From assembly GCA_050305515.1 (NCBI GenBank), contig JBNLFL010000006.1:23529-87528 (forward strand): 64,000 nucleotides of DNA, given 5' to 3'. The position numbers were made by a program, and so were the translations under genes. Position 1 is the stretch's first letter. Each line of letters opens with the position of its first letter. Shown here piece after piece: positions 54,070 through 60,552 of this stretch. Source of the DNA: JAFGUB01 sp050305515. GTDB taxonomy: Bacteria > Campylobacterota > Campylobacteria > Campylobacterales > Sulfurimonadaceae. The notes beneath the pieces are model-generated. The model made no database searches and was not told the DNA's origin. It saw only the letters and a list, made by a program, of their open reading frames with translations.

Positions 54070-54075
54070 TATAAT
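54070..54075 (+). promoter_or_regulatory. -10 box before a 59-codon ORF, probably leaderless
   Basis: TATAAT ends 7 bases before ATG 54083, the same geometry as the recD2-like, regulator and ispG promoters. Confidence 0.5.
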
Positions 54076-54082
54076 CGCACTT

Positions 54083-54262
54083 ATGAATTTTCAGAAATTA
54101 AAAAAAATCTTTTTAACATTGCTGTTTGCAGCAGGCTCGATCTATTTTCTCTACAGCGGGTTTTCCCTGCTTTTCAAACCTTCAACCGTACCGCCTCAGG
54201 AAAATGCATCGTCACACAGTGCAGCGAGCCGTGCTGACGAATCAGTACCGAACAGTCAATAG
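54083..54262 (+). CDS. Small single-span membrane protein, overlaps agmatine deiminase gene antisense
   Basis: A 59-residue frame: a basic start (NFQKLKKI), one hydrophobic span (FLTLLFAAGSIYFLYSGFSLLF) and a polar Ser/Pro-rich tail. It has a consensus TATAAT 7 bases before the ATG, hence a likely leaderless message. Its last 89 bases overlap the end of the agmatine deiminase gene on the other strand. Positive-inside orientation and composition suggest a real membrane peptide; the family is unknown. Confidence 0.5.
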   Translation: MNFQKLKKIFLTLLFAAGSIYFLYSGFSLLFKPSTVPPQENASSHSAASRADESVPNSQ

Positions 54263-55187
54263 GAACAATTTCGCGTCCGGGAAAAGCGGCTTTACATGTA
54301 GCAATCGCTTCGGCATCGTGCGGGTCGTTGTATACGGGCAGCAGCACGGCAGAGTTGAGAATCAGAAAATTGGCGTAGGTTGCGGGGAGCCGTTCGCCGT
54401 CGTAATAGATGGCGTCCGTCATCGGCAGGGCGATGAGCCCGTACGGCGTACCGTCGCTCTGTCTGAAGCTTTGCAGCTGTGTTTCCATCGCCCTGAGCGC
54501 TTCATAGTGTTCATCATCGGGGTTATCGCACGTGACGTACATGATGGTGTCGTCGCTGATGAAGCGCGCCAGAGTGTCGATGTGGCTGTCGGTGTCATCT
54601 CCGGCAAGATAGCCGTGATCAAGCCAGAGAATCGTGTTTACATGTAAGGTCTGTTTCAAAAAGGCTTCCACATCGCTTTTGCCCATGTGTGCGTTGCGGT
54701 TGGGATTGAGCAGGCATTCGCCGGTTGTTAGCAGGACGCCCTTACCGTTGCTCTCGATACCGCCGCCTTCGAGAATGAAGTCAAACGATTCGGTTGGAAG
54801 TGTATTGTAAGCAGCCATATAACGGCTCAGAGCGTTGTCGAGGGAAGCATCGAATTTCCCGCCCCAGCCCGTAAATGTGAAATCCAGCAGCTTTCCTTCG
54901 CCTGCTTCGATTACGGTTATGGCAGAACAGTCCCGCGCCCAGGTGTCGTTGCTTTGATAGCTGACGAAGCGGATATTGGCGTTCGCTTCAAAATAGGATG
55001 CTACCCGAGCGATATCGTCACAGACGACGACACAGGGCTCAAAGCGGGCAACGGCACGAATGATGGCGACAAAGTTTGCGATGGCTTCGTCAAGATAGGG
55101 CGCCCAGTCGCTCTTCGCATGGGGAAAAATCATCTGAATGTAACTTTGGGGTTCAAACTCGGCAGGATATCGGTTATTATTTCGCAT
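54174..55187 (-). CDS. aguA: Agmatine deiminase
   Basis: Hydrolyses agmatine to N-carbamoylputrescine on a polyamine route. The 337-residue protein belongs to the peptidyl-arginine-deiminase fold: DTWARDCSAIT, ILEGGGIESNGKGVLLTT, GDDTDSHIDTLARF with the catalytic His, and the nucleophile Cys in GSLHCVTMHFP near the end. ATG 55187 is chosen for the standard start (RYPAEFEPQSYIQM). The start codon shares the bases CATG with the start of alr on the opposite strand. No Shine-Dalgarno sequence is seen. One exact palindromic element (Leu-His-Val-Asn) and one TTACATGTAG variant (54292-54301) lie inside. Confidence 0.93.
   Translation of the reverse strand: MRNNNRYPAEFEPQSYIQMIFPHAKSDWAPYLDEAIANFVAIIRAVARFEPCVVVCDDIARVASYFEANANIRFVSYQSNDTWARDCSAITVIEAGEGKLLDFTFTGWGGKFDASLDNALSRYMAAYNTLPTESFDFILEGGGIESNGKGVLLTTGECLLNPNRNAHMGKSDVEAFLKQTLHVNTILWLDHGYLAGDDTDSHIDTLARFISDDTIMYVTCDNPDDEHYEALRAMETQLQSFRQSDGTPYGLIALPMTDAIYYDGERLPATYANFLILNSAVLLPVYNDPHDAEAIATCKAAFPGREIVPIDCSVLIRQHGSLHCVTMHFPEAVRLKV
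54638..54647. repeat. TTACATGTAA element 18
   Basis: Inside the agmatine deiminase gene, read as Leu-His-Val-Asn. Confidence 0.9.
55175..55180 (+). promoter_or_regulatory. Possible -10 box of alr, within the agmatine deiminase gene
   Basis: TATTAT lies 5 bases before ATG 55186 and inside the divergent coding sequence. The message would be leaderless or nearly so. Confidence 0.4.
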
Positions 55188-56193
55188 GGCATTTATCACT
55201 TTAAGCCGCAAGGCCTTTTTTAAAAATCTTGACATTATAACCGAGCGAATAGAAGATCGGCGTAAAATTGCGCTGGTACTTAAAGACAACGCCTACGGAC
55301 ACGGTCTGGTTCAGATCGCGCAGCTGGCTCAGGAGTACGGCGTCAGGCATGCGGTGGTGCGCAGTGATGAGGAAGCGCATCAGGTTGTCAGCTATTTCGA
55401 AACGGTTCTGGTGCTCGATGACATTCCGCAGCTGCCGCATGAACGCATCCGCTACAGCATCAATGACCTGTCGCAGATTGCACGTTTTCCCAAAGGGTGT
55501 CAGGTCGAACTGAAGAGTGATACCGGAATGCACCGCAACGGAATCGCACCGGATGAACTCGAAAGTGCCCTTGATGCCATTGGGGCGGCGGGCCTTACAT
55601 GTAAGGGTGTTTTTACCCATTACCGAAGCGCTGATGCGCTCAGCAGTGAACTCTTCTGGCAGCGCAAAAATTTTGAGGGCATCAAGGCGCGTGCGCAAGC
55701 GCACGGTGCGCAGCCGCTGCGTTTTCACAGCGCCAACTCCGCAGCGCTCTTCCGCGGAGATTTCCGGAATGAAGATATGGTGCGTGTCGGAATCGCGGCA
55801 TACGGCTGTTTGCAGCTCGATAGTGTGTATGAGACGCCGCCGCTCGAACCGGTGCTCTCATTGTGGGGATCACGCCAGAGCACCCGCCAGCTGCATGCGG
55901 GGAATCGCATCGGGTATAACGGTATTGTCGAACTTCACGAAACGGCAGAAGTTAGCACCTACGATGTCGGCTATGCGGACGGTTTGCTGCGCAGCGCTTC
56001 GAACCGATACATGGCACCGGACGGTTCAAAGCTTTTGGGCCGCATTTCCATGGACAACTGCAGCTTTACATGTAAGGAAGAAGAACTCTGCATTTTCGAC
56101 AACGCCAATGCGTTTGCGGAGGCAGCGGGTTCGATCGGATATGAAATACTGGTAGGGCTTCCCTCGCGTCTGGAACGGCGCCTTATACCCTGA
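55186..56193 (+). CDS. alr: Alanine racemase
   Basis: PLP-dependent conversion of L- to D-alanine for peptidoglycan. The 335-residue protein has the PLP lysine in IALVLKDNAYGHGL, SDTGMHRNGI, RFHSANSAALFR, VRVGIAAYG, the catalytic Tyr in RIGYNGIVELHE, and GRISMDNCSF. The ATG at 55186 overlaps the ATG of the divergent agmatine deiminase gene (CATG). Two palindromic elements 470 bases apart encode Leu-Thr-Cys-Lys and Phe-Thr-Cys-Lys. The 3' end overlaps the convergent gene by 11 bases. Confidence 0.95.
   Translation: MAFITLSRKAFFKNLDIITERIEDRRKIALVLKDNAYGHGLVQIAQLAQEYGVRHAVVRSDEEAHQVVSYFETVLVLDDIPQLPHERIRYSINDLSQIARFPKGCQVELKSDTGMHRNGIAPDELESALDAIGAAGLTCKGVFTHYRSADALSSELFWQRKNFEGIKARAQAHGAQPLRFHSANSAALFRGDFRNEDMVRVGIAAYGCLQLDSVYETPPLEPVLSLWGSRQSTRQLHAGNRIGYNGIVELHETAEVSTYDVGYADGLLRSASNRYMAPDGSKLLGRISMDNCSFTCKEEELCIFDNANAFAEAAGSIGYEILVGLPSRLERRLIP
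55595..55604. repeat. TTACATGTAA element 19
   Basis: Inside alr, read as Leu-Thr-Cys-Lys; symmetry extends to 14 bp (CCTTACATGTAAGG), as in element 13. Confidence 0.9.
56066..56075. repeat. TTACATGTAA element 20
   Basis: Inside alr, read as Phe-Thr-Cys-Lys; with element 19 the closest exact pair in the window (471 bases). Confidence 0.9.
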
Positions 56194-56569
56194 TAATCGC
56201 TTCGGCGTAGATGACGCCGTCGATCCCTTCTTTGGCGCAGCGTTCGATCATCTCCTCTTCGTGAATGCGACAGAGGATCTTTGCATCAAAAAGGTAGTGT
56301 TCCGCAGCACTCTGAACGGATTTCGCGAGGCTTTCATCCGTGATTATGTAGCGTGCCCCGAGCTGTTCGGCAAAAAGTGCCTCTTTGAGCGAAGCGACTT
56401 CAACACCGAAATGCAGACGGTTATCGCGCATGTAGGTGATGAGGTCAAGATTCTTCTCATCAAAAACGATAAACAGCAGCGCGTTTGAAGGGGTTTTGGC
56501 TATCGACTCGACGTCATAGATATGATAAAAATGCGCCGATGCGATGAAAGGGTGTCCAAAGAAGAGCAT
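56183..56569 (-). CDS. Small alpha/beta protein, unknown
   Basis: A 128-residue soluble protein with alternating strands and helices (ALLFIVFDEKNLDLITYM, HFGVEVASLKEALFAEQLGARYIIT, DAKILCRIHEEEMIERCAKEGIDGVIYAE), reminiscent of half a TIM barrel. ATG 56569 overlaps the preceding stop as TGATG and has GGAAG upstream, which I prefer over 56584. It is third in a coupled set after rsmG and a small membrane protein. The family is not recognised. Confidence 0.7.
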   Translation of the reverse strand: MLFFGHPFIASAHFYHIYDVESIAKTPSNALLFIVFDEKNLDLITYMRDNRLHFGVEVASLKEALFAEQLGARYIITDESLAKSVQSAAEHYLFDAKILCRIHEEEMIERCAKEGIDGVIYAEAIIRV

Positions 56570-56781
56570 CAGGCTTCCATGCACTCGCGGCTGCAGTAGT
56601 AGTGGCCGTTTTTAAGCAGGGCGTCGTCGGTACTGGTGTAGGTGCCGCATTGGTGGCAGGAGACCATCTCCTGCGTTTCCGGGGTATTTTTTCCCGAAGG
56701 AGTGGCGATGGTTTTTTTCTTGAAAAAAAGAAAATAGACAATGCCGATGACGGCAAGAAGCAGTAAAATTTTCAATATCAT
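56569..56781 (-). CDS. PP0621-like small membrane protein with Cys motif
   Basis: A 70-residue protein: an N-terminal membrane helix (LKILLLLAVIGIVYFLFF), a short basic linker, and a Cys motif VSCHQCGTYTSTDDAL...YYCSRECMEA, four Cys arranged as a likely zinc knuckle. It matches what I recall of the PP0621 family, of unknown function. Both ends are coupled: ATGA with rsmG before and TGATG with the next gene. Confidence 0.8.
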   Translation of the reverse strand: MILKILLLLAVIGIVYFLFFKKKTIATPSGKNTPETQEMVSCHQCGTYTSTDDALLKNGHYYCSRECMEA

Positions 56782-57362
56782 GGCTGAGGTTCCTCTATAA
56801 GCAGATAGTGGCGTTTGTTGGCCTTGATGATGCGGTGCGCGAGTGCGGGATCGACTTCATCATAGACTTTCTCCCCCTTGTAGAAGAGCAGCAGCGTTCC
56901 CGGAGCGCGAAAGGGCGCGCTGAGACCCATCAGCATCTGCGTGTCGGTGACGGCGCGCGAGGTAATGAGCTCAAAGTGCTGCGGCGGCAACGCCTCGACC
57001 CTGCAGTTGGCCACCGTGACGTTTGAGAGCCCCAGATCGGCTTTGACGAATTGCAGAAAACTGGCGCGTTTGACAAGCGGTTCGACCAGTGTTACTTGTG
57101 TCTGCGGCAGGGCGATGGCGAGCATCATCCCCGGAAAACCCGCACCGGTTCCGATGTCCATAGCCGTGGCCACCGCCGGAAGAAAAGTAACGGGAAAGAG
57201 TGCGTCATAAATGAATGCGTCGAGCTGTTCGTCGGAGGTGATACCCGAGAGGTTGTGTACCCGGTTCCATTTCCAGAGCAGCTCTTTGTACTTCGCAATC
57301 CGCTGCTGTGCCAGATCATCCAGCGCGAAACCTTCTTCCCTGAGTGTTTTTGCGATATCCAA
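56778..57362 (-). CDS. rsmG: 16S rRNA (guanine-N7) methyltransferase RsmG
   Basis: Methylates G527 of 16S rRNA using SAM. The 194-residue protein has WNRVHNLSGITSDEQLDAFI, the SAM site MDIGTGAGFPGMMLAI, VTLVEPLVKRASFLQ, VTVANCRVEALPP and ITSRAVTD. Start at TTG 57362 (DIAKTLREEGFAL). Loss of this enzyme gives low-level streptomycin resistance in other bacteria. Confidence 0.95.
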   Translation of the reverse strand: MDIAKTLREEGFALDDLAQQRIAKYKELLWKWNRVHNLSGITSDEQLDAFIYDALFPVTFLPAVATAMDIGTGAGFPGMMLAIALPQTQVTLVEPLVKRASFLQFVKADLGLSNVTVANCRVEALPPQHFELITSRAVTDTQMLMGLSAPFRAPGTLLLFYKGEKVYDEVDPALAHRIIKANKRHYLLIEEPQP

Positions 57363-57460
57363 ATTTTTCCCGCCTTGTTGTAATCGCTGTATTATAGCAG
57401 TCGGGAGTTGAAAATTCCGGGGACGTTTCTGTGGTATGCTTTTTGGAAAGGAGTGTGGTA

Positions 57461-57964
57461 ATGACCCGAAGAGAACTGCTTAAGTCCGCAGCCGTAGGTA
57501 TTTTGGTGATGGGATGGCGCATCCCGGCACTCTGTGCCCAAAATCGCGTTGTGATCCTCGGCAGCACCATCGCTTCGCTGACCTGCGCCAGATATCTGCG
57601 TCTGTATGACGACAGTGCCGATGTGACAGTTCTGGCGGAGCGCAGGGGCTTGGATGCTTTTGATGATGCCATTGTCTATAAAGTCAAAGCCATCGCAACG
57701 GGTGATGTCATGGCGGATACACAACTGCAGCACTGGTTTGGAAAGGAAGCGGCACGGGAAATCGCAGCGGCGCTGCAGGGAAAACCCTTTACACCGAATC
57801 TGCCCTATTGCGGTGTCGCTTTCGGCAGTGCGGGTGAAAACATCGTACGCTATGATCTGAAGTCTGAAGGAAGCGAAATAGTGATGGAAAAAGTAGTAGT
57901 TGAAAGTAATGCTGCCATGGTCGCATTGCGGCACTGCGCCGTACATGATGATGTTTACATGTAA
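57461..57964 (+). CDS. Short Tat-type exported protein resembling flavocytochrome c sulphide dehydrogenase ends
   Basis: A 167-residue protein with a Tat-like signal (TRRELLKSAAVGILVMG) and an N-terminal Rossmann-type strand-helix (NRVVILGSTIASLTCARYLR, then ADVTVLAERR) in which the usual glycine-rich FAD motif is degenerate. The tail GKPFTPNLPYCGVAFGSAG is reminiscent of the C-terminal domain of FccB-type flavoproteins, while the whole middle (about 250 residues) is missing. Either an internally deleted relic or a minimal chaperone-like protein. ATG 57461 follows AAAGGAG. Its stop codon comes from a palindromic element (Val-Tyr-Met-stop). Confidence 0.55.
   Translation: MTRRELLKSAAVGILVMGWRIPALCAQNRVVILGSTIASLTCARYLRLYDDSADVTVLAERRGLDAFDDAIVYKVKAIATGDVMADTQLQHWFGKEAAREIAAALQGKPFTPNLPYCGVAFGSAGENIVRYDLKSEGSEIVMEKVVVESNAAMVALRHCAVHDDVYM
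57955..57964. repeat. TTACATGTAA element 21 (supplies a stop codon)
   Basis: Read as Tyr-Met-stop at the end of the Tat-type gene, as element 15 does for comEC; the ribA gene ends 3 bases beyond on the other strand. Confidence 0.9.
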
Positions 57965-57967
57965 CGT

Positions 57968-58531
57968 TTAAAGCAGATGCCCCATCTCGTCTTTTTTGAC
58001 CTTGAGATACCCTTCGTTGTGAATATTGGGGTTCATAACGATGGGAATGCGTTCGATGATCTCGATGCCTTTGAGTGACTGGATCTTTTTGGGGTTGTTG
58101 GTCAGCAGCCTGATTTTTTTGATTCCGAAATGCTCTAAAATGGTCGTGACGACTTCGTAGGTGCGTTCGTCCGCGGCAAAACCGAGCTGGTGGTTGGCTT
58201 CGATGGTATTGAAACCCTTGTCCTGCAGGGCATAGGCGTTGATCTTGTTCAGAAGACCGATATTGCGCCCCTCCTGTCGCAGGTAGAGAATCATTCCACC
58301 ATTTTTTTCAATGTACGCCATGGCATATTCAAGCTGGTCGCGGCAGTCGCATTTGAGCGAGCCGATGGCGTCGCCGGTAAGGCATTCGGAGTGGATGCGT
58401 ACGACCGGAACGTCATCAAGCGGTTCTTTATAAATGGCAAGGTGTTCTTTGTGCGCCTCTTTGAAGGCTTTGACTTTGAAAGTACCGAATCTCGAGGGGA
58501 GATTGGCCTCCTGGGAAATCTCAACGGTCAT
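57968..58531 (-). CDS. ribA: GTP cyclohydrolase II
   Basis: First step of riboflavin synthesis from GTP. The 187-residue protein has VPVVRIHSECLTGDAIGSLKCDC, whose Cys residues bind zinc, then LYLRQEGRNIGLLNKINAYALQDKG and RLLTNNPKKI. I chose ATG 58531 because RibA conservation begins there; the open frame extends to 59050 only as antisense of hemB. It diverges from hemB across 60 AT-rich bases. Confidence 0.95.
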   Translation of the reverse strand: MTVEISQEANLPSRFGTFKVKAFKEAHKEHLAIYKEPLDDVPVVRIHSECLTGDAIGSLKCDCRDQLEYAMAYIEKNGGMILYLRQEGRNIGLLNKINAYALQDKGFNTIEANHQLGFAADERTYEVVTTILEHFGIKKIRLLTNNPKKIQSLKGIEIIERIPIVMNPNIHNEGYLKVKKDEMGHLL

Positions 58532-58591
58532 AAGTTTAAACTTTATATCGATAGAATATTTGTTTTCGAAATTATATCCAACGGAGCTGTA

Positions 58592-59557
58592 ATGTTTCAA
58601 AGATTCCGCCGCAAGCGTCTCAATTCGCATCTGAGGGCACTGGTACGTGAAAACCGTGTTACGGTTGACGACTTTATCTATCCGCTGTTCGTGCGCAGCG
58701 GCGAAGGGATAAAGACGGAAGTTGCTTCGATGCCGGGCGTTTATCAGATGAGCATCGACGTCATGGTGCGCGAATGTGAAACACTCAAAGCACTTGGGAT
58801 CTATTCGGTGATTCTCTTCGGGATTCCCGACGTCAAGGACTCCATCGGTTCTGATGCTTTGCACGATCACGGGATTATCGCTACGGCGATCCGCGAACTC
58901 AAACGCGCCCATCCCGATATGTTTGTCGTGAGCGATCTCTGTTTTTGCGAATACACCGACCACGGGCATTGCGGTATTATAGACCATGAGCATGAGACGG
59001 TCAATAATGACGCGACGCTTGATATCTCTGCCAAACAGGCGCTGATTCATGCCAAAGCCGGGGTCGACATGATTGCCCCTTCGGGTATGATGGACGGTAT
59101 CATCGAAACCCTGCGCGAAGGGCTTGACGCCAACGGTTATGAAAACCTGCCGATCATGGCCTACTCCACCAAATTTGCCAGCGGTTATTACGGACCGTTT
59201 CGCGATGTCGCTGAGTCGGTTCCGAGTTTCGGAGACCGCTCAAGCTACCAGATGGACCCGGCAAACCGCCGGGAAGCGATTGCCGAGAGTATCGAGGACG
59301 AGATGCAGGGTGCCGATATCTTGATGGTCAAGCCGGCGCTGGCGTATCTGGACATCATTCGTGACATTCGCGAGCGTACCTCGCTTCCGCTGGCGGTTTA
59401 CAATGTAAGCGGCGAATATGCCATGCTCAAGCACGCCGGAATGGCCGGACTGATTGACTATGAGCGGGTTGTGATGGAGACAATGATCGGGTTTAAACGT
59501 GCCGGAGCTGACATAATCATCAGTTATCATGCAAAAGAAGTTGCAAATCTAATATAA
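58592..59557 (+). CDS. hemB: Delta-aminolevulinic acid dehydratase (porphobilinogen synthase)
   Basis: Joins two 5-aminolevulinate molecules into porphobilinogen for haem. The 321-residue protein has the catalytic-zinc Cys cluster DLCFCEYTDHGHCG, the Schiff-base lysines in AYSTKFASGYYGPFRD and MVKPALAYLD, and YNVSGEYAMLKHA. ATG 58592 follows GGAG. A near-element with one inserted base (TTACAATGTAA, 59397-59407) falls at Val-Tyr-Asn-Val. Confidence 0.97.
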   Translation: MFQRFRRKRLNSHLRALVRENRVTVDDFIYPLFVRSGEGIKTEVASMPGVYQMSIDVMVRECETLKALGIYSVILFGIPDVKDSIGSDALHDHGIIATAIRELKRAHPDMFVVSDLCFCEYTDHGHCGIIDHEHETVNNDATLDISAKQALIHAKAGVDMIAPSGMMDGIIETLREGLDANGYENLPIMAYSTKFASGYYGPFRDVAESVPSFGDRSSYQMDPANRREAIAESIEDEMQGADILMVKPALAYLDIIRDIRERTSLPLAVYNVSGEYAMLKHAGMAGLIDYERVVMETMIGFKRAGADIIISYHAKEVANLI

Positions 59558-59606
59558 TATGCGTTATGCTACACTATTTCCACCTGGAACCAGACAAAGG
59601 GTTTGA

Positions 59607-60527
59607 TTGAGACATTTCTTATCATTGAAAGACTACTCCAAAGAGGAGATTCTCGAGATCGTCGATCTGGCGATCGAAATTAAAAAAGAGCTCAAAAGCG
59701 GTATTGTCAAACCGTATATGCCAAATAAAACTTTGGCAATGATTTTTGAAAAGAGTTCCACACGGACACGTGTCAGTTTTGAAACGGGAATGTTTCAGCT
59801 GGGCGGACACGCACTTTTCCTCTCCAATCGCGATATACATCTTGGACGCGGCGAACCGGTTAAAGATACCGCCCGTGTCATCTCGTCGATGAATGATATG
59901 GTGATGATCCGCACATTCGATCATGCCATGATCGAAGAATTTTCTTCTTACTCCAAAGTTCCGGTTATTAACGGGCTCACAGACTCCTATCATCCGGTAC
60001 AACTTCTCGCCGACTACATGACACTGGTGGAGCACAGCCACACCGACAATCTTGTGGCAGCCTACATCGGGGATGGAAACAACATGACGCACTCCTGGCT
60101 GATGCTCGCCGCAAAACTGGGGTTTGAACTGCGTATCGCCACGCCTGTCGGATATGAGTGTGATGCCGCGATTGTAGCGTATGCCCGTGAACTTGCTAAA
60201 GAGAGCGGGGCGGTGATCGTTACATGTAATGACCCCAGAGAAGCAGTCAAGGGCGCAACGGTTGTCACTACCGATACCTGGGCTTCGATGGGTCAGGAAG
60301 ATGAAAAAGCCGAACGCATTGCCCGTTTTGAAGGGTATATGGTGGATGACGCGATGATGGCACTGGCCGCACCCGGAGCGTTGTTTCTGCACTGTCTGCC
60401 GGCCTATCGTGGTCAGGAAGTGAGTGAAAGCGTTCTTGAAGGCGCACAAAGTGTTGTTTTTGAAGAGGCCGAGAATCGTCTGCATGCCCAAAAAGGGCTG
60501 ATGGTATGGCTTGATCGACGACGATAA
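59607..60527 (+). CDS. argF: Ornithine carbamoyltransferase
   Basis: Makes citrulline from ornithine and carbamoyl phosphate. The 306-residue protein has the carbamoyl-phosphate loop FEKSSTRTRVSFETGM, HPVQLLADYMTL, GDGNNMTHSW and the ornithine-site HCLPAYRGQEVSE. The start is TTG 59607, with AAAGGG upstream. A palindromic element encodes Val-Thr-Cys-Asn. Confidence 0.96.
   Translation: MRHFLSLKDYSKEEILEIVDLAIEIKKELKSGIVKPYMPNKTLAMIFEKSSTRTRVSFETGMFQLGGHALFLSNRDIHLGRGEPVKDTARVISSMNDMVMIRTFDHAMIEEFSSYSKVPVINGLTDSYHPVQLLADYMTLVEHSHTDNLVAAYIGDGNNMTHSWLMLAAKLGFELRIATPVGYECDAAIVAYARELAKESGAVIVTCNDPREAVKGATVVTTDTWASMGQEDEKAERIARFEGYMVDDAMMALAAPGALFLHCLPAYRGQEVSESVLEGAQSVVFEEAENRLHAQKGLMVWLDRRR
60220..60229. 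repeat. TTACATGTAA element 22
   Basis: Inside argF, read as Val-Thr-Cys-Asn. Confidence 0.9.
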
Positions 60528-60552
60528 ATTAACTGGGAGTGAAGGAGCAATG

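Noticed and set aside
54126..54647. Plus-strand frame of 173 codons over the agmatine deiminase gene
   Set aside because: It is the antisense shadow of a well-supported enzyme and has no recognisable features.
58190..58591. Upstream extension of hemB across ribA
   Set aside because: It is antisense to ribA; HemB homology and a GGAG site fix the start at 58592.
58532..59050. Upstream extension of ribA, overlapping hemB
   Set aside because: The extra N-terminal sequence is antisense to hemB and has no RibA similarity; RibA conservation begins at ATG 58531.
59397..59407. TTACAATGTAA in hemB as a further copy of the palindrome
   Set aside because: It has an inserted base in the centre, which breaks the exact 10-mer; not counted.
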